A stretch of DNA of 64,000 nt from Massospora cicadina (lineage: Eukaryota; Entomophthoromycota; Entomophthoromycetes; Entomophthorales; Entomophthoraceae), in NCBI GenBank assembly GCA_022478985.1, contig JAKSZP010017382.1, positions 44,078 to 108,077 on the forward strand. The letters are read 5' to 3'. Position 1 is the stretch's first letter, and every line of letters starts with the position of its first letter. The translations under genes and the position numbers were made by a program. Under the pieces are notes generated by a model. It did no database searches, was not told where the DNA came from, and saw nothing but the letters and a program-made list of their open reading frames with translations. This document shows, piece after piece, positions 1 through 11,699 of this stretch.

Positions 1-950
1 TGATGCAAGGTCTGAGGTGATGCCGTAGTTGTTATGGAGGATGGTTCTGGGTGACTTGAGGTTGGAGCTTTAGTGGTGGACCCCTTAGAAAAAAAGTGTG
101 GGATGTGATGAGAACTCAATTGGTTTCATAGGGATGACTTGGGGTGCATCTGAAGAGAAAGTTTTACCTTATCACCCCTGGTGCTCTCTGGCCAAACTCT
201 AATGGAGGAGGGCAGTCTAGTTTGGGATGCCCCATGGTAACTGGCTTTGAAGGGAAGTCAGCACCGGAGGGGTCAGTATGACTTCCTGTGTAGGCATAAA
301 TTCATGGACATCAGCAACCTCTAATAATGCCTCTTTTATATCACAAACATTCCGTAGGGAAAAAAATCACTGAGACAATATATCAGGATAAGGAAGGGTA
401 AGAGAATAATCTACCCAGAATGTCAGCAATTACATCATCCAAAGGTAGCTGATTAGCAATCAGGAGAGGCTGGGCACACTGCAAAAGCGGTCAACAAAGG
501 TGGCAACTGATTCCCCCTCAAGTAGACATATGCACATATACGCTTGTTTTTTCTCACAAAAGATCTGCGTGGATCCAAGTTCCTCAATGAGCGCGGTTTT
601 TTCTCTGCCAAAGTCTTAAGGGTGGCCATATATGGTACCATCACCTCTTGGGCGGAGCAGCTGAGGCAGAGGAGAATAATAGTTATTTTTTGGTATTGGT
701 TGTCCCATCCATAACCGCCTCATAGACAAAGAGTAATGACGCAATGATACCCTCAACTGGGGTAAATTATATCTCTGAATGGGGGTTTTGAGATAATATG
801 GCAACCTCATGAGAGGCAGGGCAAACGCGCTGTTCCACTGTTTTAAGCTGAGACAGTGCACTGGCTAGCTGCTGGGCTAAAGCATCTAGCCGGGGATCAG
901 AAACTGTGGGAGAATGTGGGGTTATTCAACCCCAATACCCTCCATTTTAA
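1..950 (-). pseudogene. Decayed gag-like ORF of an LTR retroelement
   Basis: Reading the minus strand, an ATG near 945 lies about 30 bases downstream of a primer-binding-site-like motif (972-988), the usual place for gag. The reading frame then runs down to position 1 with several stops and frame changes. Open pieces are seen at 861-616 and 644-453. No zinc knuckle or protease is visible before the window edge. A second, similarly organised minus-strand piece lies at 5,290-4,617, and the two can be loosely aligned (both end in a segment reading like SLRNVCDIKEAL / SIHDIKEAL). Gag is inferred from position after the PBS and from the repeat pairing, not from a diagnostic motif. The element is cut by the window start. 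Confidence 0.4.
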
Positions 951-971
951 TAGTGTTTGTGGTGTACTACT

Positions 972-988
972 CCCTGTAGTGAGAACCA
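972..988 (-). other. Primer-binding-site-like motif (minus strand)
   Basis: On the minus strand this reads TGGTTCTCACTACAGGG. It begins with the TGG expected opposite a tRNA CCA end and differs by one base from the TGGTGCTCACTACAG motif next to the LTRs of elements B and C. An LTR would lie at higher coordinates, from about 991. Confidence 0.5.
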
Positions 989-1089
989 ATTGTTGGATTT
1001 TAGGCTGTTGGATATGCTCGCAGGTGCGTTTTTCTCTAAATTCCAACAATTAATTGCAGGAAAAGTTGGTTCTCTAATGTGGGATAATT

Positions 1090-1740
1090 AATAGGAGGTT
1101 ATCAACCACTTTATAATTAGAAATATTAAAACCTCAACTAAAATAAAATATAGATTTTTATAGGTTTTTATTAGTTTTGTAAGAGGGTCAGGAAGCAAAC
1201 CCTATTCATATATCATTGCTTAGAATTTAAATTTATTGATCTCAAAGTGAATTGGGCACAAAGTTTGGATTAGCTTATAATGTTTGATATAGGTAATATT
1301 AGGTTTCAGCCTATCAAAGCTTTTGAGACTTGAATCACTTAGTTGGCACAGCCAATGGAAGGTCAGTTGTAGATATGATATATCCATGAGGCAACGTTTT
1401 ATATATTTAAGCCTATCACCTGATGGGAAAATATTTACATCTGTTGAGACCCTCAAAGCTATAGAAGGGGGTGGTCATGGCGTAGGGGGGTGAACTACAT
1501 TATTGGGAATACAGAGACCCTCAGAACCATTCCCCCAGTTTTTCCTATTATTCAGCTTAAACCTGCTACTAGCCATAGAGCAATTTGGACGAGGAGTGGG
1601 GGCAAGATTATCACCCCAATTAACAGGGTTCCATTGAGAATTGACTAAGGTTTTTTGGCCAATGTTACCTATATTGAAGCCCAAAAAACTCTTATTTTAG
1701 TATTGGACTTGTAATTGTCTGACAGGCACTAAGCGAGATA
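1090..1740 (-). repeat. Repeat copy related to 39,930-40,690
   Basis: This stretch can be aligned by eye, in the same orientation, with 39,930-40,690. Shared landmarks in order are a TTTTTATTAG run, AACCCTATT, AGCTTATAATG/AGCTTATTATG, TATCAAAGC/TATCAGAGC, GGGGGTGGTC, a GGTTCCA..GAGAA.TGAC segment, and AATTG.CTGACAGGC. At 40,700-41,760 the other copy continues into a minus-strand LINE reverse transcriptase, so this is probably the 3' part of the same LINE family. No protein motif is clear here. Confidence 0.45.
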
Positions 1741-2549
1741 GGTGATTAAAGTATCTGTGCCAATGGTACAGGCCTTTTGTCAGATTAGCCGAAAAATATA
1801 GAGATAGAGCCATTATATGTGGTTAAGGATACCCAGCAAGGTAAGGTTTCTTTCATGTTTATCTTTTTACCTGCAGATTTCCAAAAGACTTCCAAAAGGT
1901 TTATTCAAATTAATTTGTGTCTATTATATTTTGTGACCCTGTGGGGATTACCTTTGCTTTAAAATTATGCAGGCATTTCTTCAGCACCATCCACTATACG
2001 GGGGTAATTTTACATTTGAACCTTGAAGTGATAGTCAAGTTAATTAACACATTTTTTGGTTTCAAATAAGCATGCTAAGCCTTTATGCGCTCTTTACCAT
2101 CCTTGGCTGTTTCAAACACCAAGGGAATGTGGGTACCAAACAAGGAGAAATCCTTCCACATAATAAATAATGACATGGTATTCGTGGAGAAATTGGGTGC
2201 TCAGAAGTAACTCATAGCTAGGGTTAATAAGAGCTTTTGCAAGCCATTTAACTAAATTGTCCTAAAGCAGAGAGGGAGTGTGATGTAGGCCTTGTTATCT
2301 TGGGTTTATTGAAGACCAGCGGTGCCATAATCAATGTAATGGGAAGATTGGGCGCAATCTTTAGTCGTCTTCATAAGTTTGGCTAAGATCAAATTCACTG
2401 GAGACCACTATCTATTATAGCTATTACAGGCATTTATGAACCTGAACCATGATATGTTTAACCAGACTATCAAGTTGGGGTGGCATGGTGAGAAACATTT
2501 GTGACTCATAATATGAATAAGCAGTTTTTTTGATTTTATTTAAGATTAT
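1741..2549. other. Unassigned repeat-like DNA
   Basis: No gene is recognised. Minus-strand translations are short and interrupted. It may continue the LINE copy at 1,090-1,740, but I could not match it to the RT region at 40,900-41,760. Confidence 0.3.
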
Positions 2550-4360
2550 GCAACTGGAGATGATGCACTTGATGGTATGGGCAACGAAAAAATAGAAACA
2601 TAAAATCCTCAAAACCAGCAGTGAACTAATAATTGCCTATCCTACTATGGCAGAGGGGGTCAGGCGGCACTTCATTGAGTTTATCATTGAAGAGGCAGAT
2701 CAATGCTGATAACAAGGGAGTTAGGGCATCTTCAGGATGAGGGTCAAGGAGAATAAGATGGTTGTTGAGACTGACAATTTAGGCCTAAAGGATAGCCTCT
2801 GTGAGTTCAGCAATGTGATTTTCAGCTTAAATGCGGGCATCAAAAAGCTGGATGAATTTTGAAATATTGGCTCATGTTATCGTGTGAATGGGTAAAAATC
2901 ATCCAGTGCAGCAACATGTTTGATAGCGATAGTGCCACTTCAGTGAGGCAGGTGATTTCATAACTTGCAACAGTGAGGATATCAGGAAGGAATGAGTGAT
3001 ATGCACCCCTTTTTTAAAATCAGTGACAGATTTTGCCACTGCTTCGCAAATATGGCAACTTTTGGGTGAGGCCACTGCAACCTTGGCAAGCTGGTGGTTG
3101 CTTTGATAAGAACTAGCATTGGGTTTAGGGACATATCGTTTGAGTGGGAGAGGGGCGTCAAAGTCTGAGTTCAGATAAGGATTTAAATCAAATAATCTAG
3201 TAGGTGGTGATACAATTTCACCAGATTTAATCACTTTAACCAATAGGTCCCAGGGCTTTGGTTGATTGGGACTATTTGGTGATAGATTAATATGATTATT
3301 GAAATTTTCAGGTCAGGAGAAGTTTTGGATTGAACCTGGGTCCAAAACTCCTCCTGATTTGTTGTCATGGGTGTAGATTTGGCTAGTGTGTGTTTGAGTT
3401 GCTAAACTGTTTGCTGCTGATTCATTGAGCGCACAGCCTGGGGGGTGGGGCAGCCAAAATTCTCACTCAAACGCTATTGGTGTGGCCCCATGGGTGAAGT
3501 TGGCAGTGTTCGCAGGTTTCAAATTGTGTTGACTTGTTTTTCGATATGGTCCAACTCATAGCAAAAGGGGATTTATGTGCGACTATTGTTGATGTGAGCC
3601 CAAAAAAATGGTCTGGTGTGGATGGAATGTAGGCATGTGGCGGGATGTGCTTGGCCATATTCAGTTGGTGGTGGGTAATGGTGTCCAACGCCCAAGGTGC
3701 CATGAGGTGTTCAGCACCACTTGGGTCAACTAATTGGAGGATTGGGTTTTTACAATAATTGGACATCCCTGACATCAACTTTCAAAAATTGTATGAGGTG
3801 GGAGGTTGAGGGGAGGTTTGAAAAAGTTACTGATTGTGGTGTCATCTGGGAGAAGTGTTTGGGTGTTGTAATGGGGGTGTTTTTATAATAAAGGCGTTGC
3901 TGCTGCTGCAGCCGCGCCCTCTCACTGGGGAAATCTATTTTAAAATAGCCCTTGTAAGGGCGGAAGTCTAAAAATCCTGCCAGTGTGAAGGTGGCTGTTG
4001 CCAGCTCAAATATCACTTTGTTAGCATATTGGATATACGTCCATACTTAATGCAGGGGAAAAAGGATATGGTGGATTGAGATAGGGCTAAAGGATGAGGG
4101 CGAGCTGGTTGGACTCTTTCAGGTGGAGTGCTAAGTCCCCTGGGGGGACATAGCGGCCAAATTTCTTTGGTGGGCTGAACTAGACAGTCCGCATGAATAT
4201 GCTTGACAGGTGGTAAACGCTAGGGGTAGAGTGCCTCTGCCCCATATTGGAGTGGTGGGCGGTGGAACTAAAACATTGATGGTAAATGGTGTTGCAGTGA
4301 GTTTATGGAATTTTAATTAGCTTATAATTAGATAATATTGCTTGAAAGTGAAATTGAGAG
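2550..4360 (-). mobile_element. ORF1-only retroposon E1 (decayed)
   Basis: Minus-strand copy of the ORF1-only family. In element order: a G-rich half-hairpin near 4,234-4,250; the conserved start segment reading FLDFRPYKGYFKIDFP at about 3,990-3,925; the ORF1 middle (103-aa open piece 3,778-3,467); the block SGEIVSPP..DFDAPLPLKRYVPKPNA..CHICEAVAKSV (3,243-2,899); and the C-terminal DALTPLLSALICLFN segment near 2,700. The 3' end, around 2,555-2,580, is a weak version of the TGTCCATCCCCTGGTC terminus. Several frameshifts and stops make it non-coding. No endonuclease or RT is present in the roughly 1.8 kb. Ends are approximate and no clean target duplication was found. Confidence 0.6.
2899..4016 (-). 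pseudogene. ORF1-like protein of E1, frameshifted
   Basis: Three overlapping-frame pieces (4,016-3,750, 3,778-3,467, 3,243-2,899) together cover the family protein. The N-terminal piece carries the FLDFRPYKGYF signature. The middle corresponds to the RNA-binding-like region of related copies, with a degenerate Cys/His cluster, and the last holds the KRYVPKPNA and CHICEA blocks seen also in E2 and E4. An RNA-binding, particle-forming role is inferred from position and from the CCHC knuckle in the related LINE L ORF1. Confidence 0.6.
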
Positions 4361-4616
4361 GATTAAAAGTTATAAATTAATAAGCAAATCAAAAGGTTTA
4401 TTATTTTAATTATTCTATCATGATTACAGGGTTCTCCACTGTGACCTCTATTGGGCTTTCAGGCTTAAATAAAGGTATAACAGGGGCTTTCAGAACGAAC
4501 AGCCTCTGTATTTATGCTGACCTGTCTTTTCCTGACACTTTGCATTCCGCCTCTTCTGCACTTTATTTATAGCACTTCTCTTTGGTATATCAGCGGCCTT
4601 TTAAATAGGAGTAAGT
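4361..4616. other. AT-rich DNA, no gene seen
   Basis: A stretch resembling LTR U3/R sequence (polyadenylation-like AATAAAGG at 4,468) with no coding potential. It could be the remnant of an LTR of the neighbouring gag-like element, but no partner copy was found. Confidence 0.25.
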
Positions 4617-5293
4617 GAAAACTTTTCTCATTGTCCTACAGTACATGCACTATAGGTATATGAGGTGCTCAAACCGTGTTGGGGTACTTGTTCAAAGTGA
4701 CTTTGGGTATCTCGTTGAGTGCCTCTTTAATGTCATGGATGCTAGTAAAGGTTTTTTTAAATCCTAACATGTGGAGCTGAACATCAGGCTATGATTTAAG
4801 CATGGAAAGGATGGAGGTAATAGCATCATCTAAGGAGATTTGATTATGATTATCAAGCAATTGTGCGCTAGCATAAAAGTTTATAAAAAATCAGAATGAT
4901 TATTCTCTTTTGTTGAGACAAATGGCCATGGAGGCTTGTTTTTAGATTCAAGAGGTTCTTATCTGAGCAAAATTTCTTTATGCGATCAGTCTTGACCTGT
5001 GTCCAGTTCTGGTATTCATGAAGGTGGGAGATCATAGTCCTATAAGTTTCCCCACATAGACAGTAATGGATATGCTTGACCATTTGGTAATTGATGGTCT
5101 CTTCCATAGCGCTCTTAAAAGCATTTAAAACTGATGCAATGCTTTCTTACCCTGAAACAAATCATTCCTTAAAGCTAAACTCAAAAGCTTTTCTGATTGG
5201 TGCAATGAGTACATGAATACCAGCTTCAATAATCTGGTGCCAGAATTGGGATTCTGGAAAATTCCTTGTTCTTCTGAGCTGAGTGTTCATTGT
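4617..5293 (-). pseudogene. Decayed gag-like ORF, second copy
   Basis: From an ATG at about 5,291 the minus strand reads a basic, aromatic-rich protein with three or more stops. The open 79-codon stretch is 5,107-4,868. It is loosely alignable with the ORF at 950-1 (same order of a charged block followed by an SIHDIKEALNEI-like segment near 4,720). No zinc knuckle or protease is visible. It is called gag-like only by that pairing and may belong to another element type. Confidence 0.35.
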
Positions 5294-5315
5294 CTTAATT
5301 GTTTAGTTTATTAAA

Positions 5316-5451
5316 ATTCGATTCAATTTGATTTTGATTGATTTTTTGATTCAATTTATTTGACTTGCTTTATTTTAAATTGGACTTTTGTTCAATTCTA
5401 TTTTTATTTGAACTGGAAGGTTTTTTGATTTGATTCAATTTTGATTAATTA
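5316..5451. repeat. Low-complexity GATTCAATTTGATTTT-type repeats
   Basis: Imperfect copies of GATTCAATTTGA/TTTTGATT recur about six times over 136 bases, giving a T-rich, compositionally biased stretch with no coding potential. Confidence 0.6.
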
Positions 5452-5729
5452 TTGTCATCCGTTTTAAGAATTTGCTTAATTCATAGTTTTCTTGAAGGTC
5501 TTCCTATGCACTTTTGGGATCATGTGGACTTTAAAACTGTAGTGCATTGTGCAGTACCCTCAGTGAATCAATTTATTACCTTACATCCCTAATCAATTGA
5601 GGTAATCTACCTTCCTTTATATAGTATAAATAAACCAGGCTATCTAAGACTAATATTAAGATACCATTGAAGGATTTACATACAACTTAATATTTATTGT
5701 CTTTTACTTAGCTATGATTATTTGCGCCT

Positions 5730-6260
5730 AGTATTTTAATACAGTTCGTCCTATCCAGTATGCTGATAAATACTGTGATGCCAAATTCCCAGGCCCATTT
5801 TCCACCTCCAAACTAGAACACCTTATTGAACTTCTTATTGAATAACTTTCCAAATGTAAAACCTTTCGCCAAGCCAGCAAACATTTAAACTATCATGTAC
5901 CACTATGCACCTCTTTTCCTTCTAGTTTATATAAGTGTACATGATTCTCAATCATTTAAAAATAATTTAGGATTCTACTCTCTTATTGCTCGCCATGCAC
6001 TAGCTCTCGTGGTGGGAGTACCAGTGACCACAAACCTATTTGGATTTAATTTCAAGGCTTTTATAATCCATATCATAATAAAAGTCAACACCAAGCTGAT
6101 GCCTCACATCTGGCTAGGCTCAGTAAACACAAAAACAGCATGTGTGGAGATCCTGCTGGTCTAATTGACCTTAAATCTCTAAGCCATCCTGCAACTTTTC
6201 CCAAAATTGATTGAGAGCGCTGCGTCAGCTTTCTGATTAATTTGGGATATAACTTTAGAA
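5730..6260 (+). pseudogene. Unclassified ORF fragment
   Basis: The plus strand gives a plausible protein stretch just before 5,842 (…QYADKYCDAKFPGPFSTSK…) followed, after a stop and frame changes, by further open pieces to about 6,260 (including an 89-codon ORF 5,895-6,164 rich in hydrophobic residues). The composition is more protein-like than the surrounding AT-rich DNA, but no family motif was recognised. It may be a fragment of a transposase or recombinase gene, which is a guess. Confidence 0.25.
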
Positions 6261-7200
6261 TTTTGAACTCACATAACATATGCAAGTCTACAAATTTCAT
6301 ATCTATGTTATATCTTGTCAAAATACTTAATGTTAAATTTCATGATTTCTTGCATATATCTAACCTTCGAAGTTGCATGTACCTAGAGTGATGGCAGAAT
6401 TGATGACTCTAATCAGAGTGAAACTTTACCCATTTAGCTTTTCTCTCATTTTTTTTGAAGTTCATTTAATTTTTTTAGCATCACACCACACATGGGATCC
6501 CAGAATCTTCACCCGGGGTATGGGTGACCCAGTTTGACCAGGGGGCCCACTGATTCCTGATCGTTCTTTAGCCATCAAGACCTTTGAGGCCTTTGATGCT
6601 TTTGGGCCCCATGACCCTTCAGTGACAGTGTCACCTTAGTGCTGAAGATGATCAAGTTGGGCTTCTACATGACTTAATCGTTGCATTAAAATGGATTCCA
6701 AAGTTCATGCTTAGGCGACGGCCTACAAAGTGACATTGTGGACGAAATTGTGTACCTCAGAGACCTCACTCTGTAGTTGCTAAGAAAGGTGCGTCTCTAT
6801 ATATCCAGAGATCTTTGTATAACTGGGAGATTTGACTTTGGACATCATTATGAGGTGACAGTTGTCCTGGATAGCTTCCCAATTGTCACAAACATAAGAT
6901 GAGGTGGTTTATAAAATTTGACCAAGTTGGAGTTAAGGCTCAGTATTAATCTCAGTTGGTGTATTATATCTTTATAATCTAACCCCACTAATAGGAGGAG
7001 ATGATGGAGGGCTGGATGTACAAACTGTTGTAGGTAAGGCTCTGCTTTGCCAACCATCTCATTACTAGCTAAGCAGCTTATTTGTAAAGCCTTAGCACGT
7101 ATGAGGGGAAAGTAGAATTTTGCAAATGTCTAGACAGGGTCTCAGTGGGTTATATCCCATCTAGTAGAGATGGATGGTGTCAGCTAGGTTGTCAGTTTGG
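6261..7200. other. Unassigned, retroelement-like debris
   Basis: No gene is recognised. A 69-codon minus-strand piece (7,057-6,848) and interrupted frames at 6,830-6,480 resemble retroelement coding debris, without motifs. Confidence 0.25.
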
Positions 7201-7300
7201 AGATAGAACTGACTAGGGTTTGTCATGTGTAAACTTTGAGCCCAGCCAATGTGCCAAGATAGGGACAAGCATCGTTTTAGGACCAAAAGGGGTCTGTCAT
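7200..7300 (+). other. Chromovirus pol end and polypurine tract remnant
   Basis: The segment ending GACCAAAAGGGGTCTGTCA resembles the pol terminus and polypurine tract of element 1 at 21,440-21,480, which also reads GACCAAAAGGGG preceded by a similar GGACAAG/GGACCAG..GCATC stretch. This suggests the tail of a related plus-strand element, cut off by insertion of B2 at 7,315. Confidence 0.35.
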
Positions 7301-7314
7301 AATTTCGGCAGAAC

Positions 7315-7886
7315 TGTTGAAATAAGCATATGGGTTTATGTTCAGGGTCAAGCCCACTGAGTGATAGAACAGATGATATGGAGATCGCGAGCCCTCAACC
7401 CACACATAAAATCAATAATAAATAAATGGGAGCAATTGCTTTGACGACACTTCTTTATTAAACTTTAATATTTTCAGTGGACGCTCTCTGCTCAGCACCC
7501 TCTTTCTTCCTAACAACCTTTCCATTTAATCTTCTCATCTCGCTTATATCTCAGCAACCTCAGTCAATACTGACCCTTTTGCTTAGACTATTTGTTCCAC
7601 CATAATCTCATTGGTTCCAGCATAGTTCAACACTTGCTAAAAACACAATCACTCTAGTTCAAGGTTATTCACTCAATATACATCATATATTAACATCTCA
7701 TTAATCATCATTTGTCAACATCACTTTATTCCCAATTTGAAGGCGATCCAAAATACATTTCCAACCCAATATCGCCTCATCCTAAGGCGCTTGGACAATT
7801 TTAACTCATATTCAAGCTTTGCTAATTATACCCATTCGGCTGTAACGACTTAGGGCTTATCGTCCAGTCATATCAGAATCATGACA
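7315..7886 (-). repeat. 3' LTR of B2
   Basis: On the minus strand it starts TGTCATGATTCTGATATGAC at 7,886, matching the start of the B1 LTR (TGTCGCGATTCTGATATGAC). Near its end it holds the conserved CCCACTGAG block (about 7,350) and finishes near 7,315 opposite the B1 terminus. It is about 80 bases longer than the B1 LTRs. Confidence 0.65.
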
Positions 7887-8900
7887 TTAACCTCCCTAGA
7901 CTGGATGATAAGGCTCCTATTACTTATACGCCTAAAGGAACTTTGCGTGACCCCAGTTAATGATCCAACCACTCGCAGGATCTTGATAGTATAGGCATCC
8001 ACACCAGTTTTCAAATTTATATCCAATGGCCCAATCCATATGCTTGCCAGTTTGTGCTTCCGCCCAAACCCATGTTGAACATGGAATAGAACAATGTCAC
8101 CTTCATTGAACTGAGCTATCCCACTACGTTGTACCTGATTGGCAACCTGGTTCTTTATCTTCTTAGCTAAGATGAACAAGTACGCTTCAGTTTGCAGCTT
8201 AATCAGCATATTTGATAGTTTGGTTAAGTAGCTTTGAGGCTTCATTCCGCTGGTATCTTCCACGCAGGCATAGAGCAGTGCGGGTTGAGCTGGGTGACAC
8301 CCATATAATAACTGTAAGGGACTCTTCCTCATTGCTGAGTAATTACTGATGTTGAAAGCAAAGACAGCGTTGGAAAGAAGGGTACTACAAAAGGAGGGTC
8401 TATCATTACCAGCTTCTGGAGTATATTCATTAGTGTCCTTTGACCCTTTGACCATACCATTGAATTCTGGGTGATAAGGGGTCATTAGAACCCCGCGGAT
8501 GGCCATAAGTCCGTTGATTTTGTGTAAAATGTGTGAGGTGAATTTAGTTCCATTATCAGTAAGGATGAACTGAGGACAGCCATGTCACTGGATTATACAC
8601 TTCATCACAAACTTATCCATGGTGACCGCCCCAGATCGTGGATTGCACGTGCCTCAACCCACCTGGTCAAGTGGTCACTCACCACCAGAATATACTTGGA
8701 ACAGTTTGCTCCAGTCTGCAGAGGCCACACCACATTGATGGAAATTGTATGCCAGGCAAAGTGAGGTTCACTAACTGGTATTAGTATTTTGGTGGAATGG
8801 CTCCTCACTTGGAAATGGTGGCAGCAGAAGATCATTTTGAGCACGTCAAATTGCATGCTTTCCCACTAGCACCGAGGTCACAACATTTCTAGGGTTCTGC
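7887..8900 (-). pseudogene. Integrase of B2, broken
   Basis: The open frame 8,506-7,868 is the integrase C-terminal half, including …HPEFNGMVKG, NISNYSAMRKSPLQLLYG, an FNEGDIVLFHVQHGFG block and IWIGPLDI (the GPF/Y-type motif), colinear with B1. The piece 8,856-8,605 covers the zinc-binding and first catalytic region (VVWPLQTGANCSKYILVVSDHLTRWVEARAI). The catalytic core in between is out of frame. In an active element this enzyme inserts the cDNA into the genome in the nucleus. Here it cannot be made intact. Confidence 0.75.
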
Positions 8901-9129
8901 ATAACCACCATATCCGACTGCTTGGTGTGCACTCATAATAATTTTTATGGGCAGAAGGTCTTGGGATATTCACGGTAGTATCCCCTATCCACTTGTACAA
9001 CTCACCTTTCTTCTGGAACTATTGTCCTTAATTCCGTCTAAAACCACGATGACTTGGGGTAGTTCATCATTGTATTTCCCCCTGAATATCTTGTCAAACA
9101 TACGTTGCTGATATCCGCTTTAACAGCAA

Positions 9130-9500
9130 TGTTTGGCAATCTTGATAAGCAATTGGCGTTTTGGTGTTTTGCTCCAGGTTGGTGAAGTATTTCGAAGTTA
9201 TAAGCCTGCAGCATAAGAGCCCATCATGCTAGCCGCCCCTCAGGTTCTCTGAGATTCTGCAACCAGCATAATGACGCATGATCCGTTACAGTTTTAAACT
9301 TTTCCATGCAAATAGACCTTGAATTGCTTATAGGAATAGATCACTGCTAATCTCTCTCGCTTTGTTGTAATGTAATTGCGTTCATGACAGTTCAAACTAT
9401 GACTGCAGTATGTAACTGGATGCTCCTCCCCTCGTCGTCTTTTAGTGATAAAACTGCCCCAACGGCAGAAAGTGAAACATTCATTTAAACAATTAACTAT
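9130..9500 (-). pseudogene. RNase H of B2, broken
   Basis: The minus strand shows the RNase H end, with a TDHASLCWLQNL segment and the tether-region phrase ILHQPGAKHQNANCLSRL, nearly identical to B1 at 26,960-27,110. Stops and shifts interrupt the first half, where an AVGAVLS-like segment is still readable. Confidence 0.65.
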
Positions 9501-9639
9501 TTTTAAAATTTGGATAATTGAGCACTAGCGTGCTGATAAATGCCGTCCAAAGTGCATCAAAGGAACATTGGCAATGTTCCATCCATTTGAACGTGGCATT
9601 TTTTTAAGTAACTCAAACAGTGGTGATCCAATACAGCTA

Positions 9640-10400
9640 AAGTTGGGGATAAAGCGTCAGTAGTATCTGGCCATCCCCAAAAATACCCGTATGTCACGTT
9701 TGCTGCTAGGTGGGGTCATTTTCCAAATAGCTTCCAAATGCCGGTTGAGGTTGTAGTCCACTGGCATCTGCTACAAACCCTAGGTAATCCTGCTGGTTTT
9801 TGAAGAAGTGACATTTGTGGGGCTTAATCTTAATGTTGGCCTCAGCTAGCCTGCGGAATACCTCCTCCAAATGGGTAAGGTTCTCAGAAATTGTGCGCAA
9901 AAACATTGATATTGTATAGGTACACAAGAACACACAACAGCTTTAGATCGCCAAGGATGATATTCATGGCCTGTTGAAATTGGCCGGGGCATTACACAGC
10001 CCTTGTGGCATATGTGTCAGCTGGAATAACCCTTTGGACGTGATAATGGTGCATTTATCCTGTTCCTCCGCAGGTAACTCAATTTGTCAGTAGCCCAATA
10101 TCAAATCCATCGCTGAGAAGTAACAAGCTCCGCCTAACAGATCCAGAGCATTGTCAACCCAGGCAGGGGGTATGAATCCTTCTTGGTAATACTGTTGAGC
10201 TTCCAGTTTTCTATCACTACCTGGTTGGTACCATCCTCTTTTTAACAATTAGGACGGGTGAAGCCCATGGACTCTTTGAGGGTTTGAGCATCCCTTGCTC
10301 CAGAAGCTTTTCAATTTCCTCATTGATGACTTCTTCAGCTGCTCTTCATCAGCGGATTGGCTGAGATCTTATGGGAGGATGATACCCAGTGTTTAATCAA
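9640..10400 (-). pseudogene. Reverse transcriptase of B2, broken
   Basis: The 75-codon piece 9,933-9,706 reads ENLTHLEEVFRRLAEANIKI followed by KPHKCHFF and DYLGF, the segment after the RT catalytic motif, and matches B1 closely. Upstream, the LFQLTHMPQGLCN-like and primer-grip regions can be seen out of frame at about 10,050-9,960. The YxDD region itself is damaged by a frameshift near 9,940. Confidence 0.65.
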
Positions 10401-10534
10401 TGGACCACCCCCAAGCACACCTTAAATCGTGGTCATCACCGCTAAAAACTTACTTATAAATTTGAAATAGAGCTATAGCTTGATTATTATGCACTTCTAA
10501 TAACTTTATAATTCATTATGGAGTAACACAGTCA

Positions 10535-11460
10535 TTATGATAATCTATGATTTGATGGGTAGACCAAAATCATCCACTGACCCAAACTCATGAACCCAAA
10601 GGACCTCCTAATGGGTATAAAGTTTAAATATGCCATTATTTGGTGTTGGAGGATATGAAGAGGTTTGTTTTGGAGATTCGCTACCAAGACCTTGATCTCC
10701 CCATGGCCCGGAAGTATTATGCCTGGAACCACATGGGTTCAATCTGCAATTGCTGATAGGGCCCAATGACCTCCCCATAGAGCCCAGCAGGCACTTCCAC
10801 CTCTAACTTGGTGTTTATTATTACTTGGTGTCTGGAGGGGATGGAGTTAGGGCTAGAGGCTCTAAGTGATAACCCTTGATATTCATATATTTGTTGGGTA
10901 AGGGCTTGGGTCTTGATCTTTAGTTGATGGTAACAAACCAGAATTACCCCGTCATTATATGCAAGATTGATATGACCCATGCGCACTGGATACTTTGGCA
11001 TTACGCTATATGTAAAGTAAATTAGAATCCGCTGCCTCAGAATTTCGAGGGTCTACTCTGTCATATCAATGACAGCCCCAAAGTGTTGCAGGAAAGTAGT
11101 ACCAATTAGCAGCACGTAGTTACTGTTGGGGAGCACTATCACCGGAGCTACAATGACAATAGACCCAAACTGCAAGGGTATCACGCTGCACGCTCCATCA
11201 GAGACCGTTCTTTATGCGCCCGCAGTCCCATACATCATATTATATTTCACATCAGGCTTTAGTGCCAACGTCGCCACCAGCTTTGTGGACATTATGTTGA
11301 CTGGCGCGCCCATATTGACTATAGTGCTGACATGGGTTTTTTGCTATGACAATGTCACAGTACTTAAACTCAGAGTAGGATGTATTCTGTGTTATTACAA
11401 CGTGGAAATTTAACAGATCTCTTGCCCAGGAAAATTTTAGTAACCTCCCCAACTTTAGGA
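10535..11460 (-). pseudogene. Protease-linker region of B2, broken
   Basis: Pieces 11,001-10,717 and 10,732-10,535 match the B1 linker between protease and RT (GHINLAYNDGVILVCYHQLKIKTQAL and SIPSRHQVIINTKLEVEVPAGLYGEV). A protease-like region (GAPVNIMST-like at about 11,310-11,280) lies out of frame upstream. Confidence 0.6.
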
Positions 11461-11699
11461 TATCTTTAAAATATTATCCAAAGGGAGGGCAGCATTTACC
11501 CTTTTAAGAGGGGCACATCAGCGGATGGATCCAGTTCATCTGTAGAATTTTAGTCTACCCTTTACAGGCATAAGGTTTCGGTTGCTCCTGGGGTCCTTCT
11601 TCCACTGTGTCCTTGAATTGCGCTCATGTCAGTACATTCACCCCTCCAACTGGCTGCTGATTAAGGATTGCGTCATCATACTGAGGAACTTCCGCTGAA

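Noticed and set aside
1090..1740. Reading this and 39,930-40,690 as an LTR pair
   Set aside because: The second copy runs directly into a LINE RT, and no TG…CA ends or duplications bound the homology, so a LINE 3' region fits better.
5730..6260. Assigning the fragment to a tyrosine-recombinase (DIRS/Crypton) or hAT element
   Set aside because: No catalytic R-H-R-Y or hAT dimerisation motif could be identified.
6500..6560. Collagen-like GPPGQTGSP phrase on the minus strand
   Set aside because: Only one or two G-x-y triplets, surrounded by stops and unsupported by any repeat.
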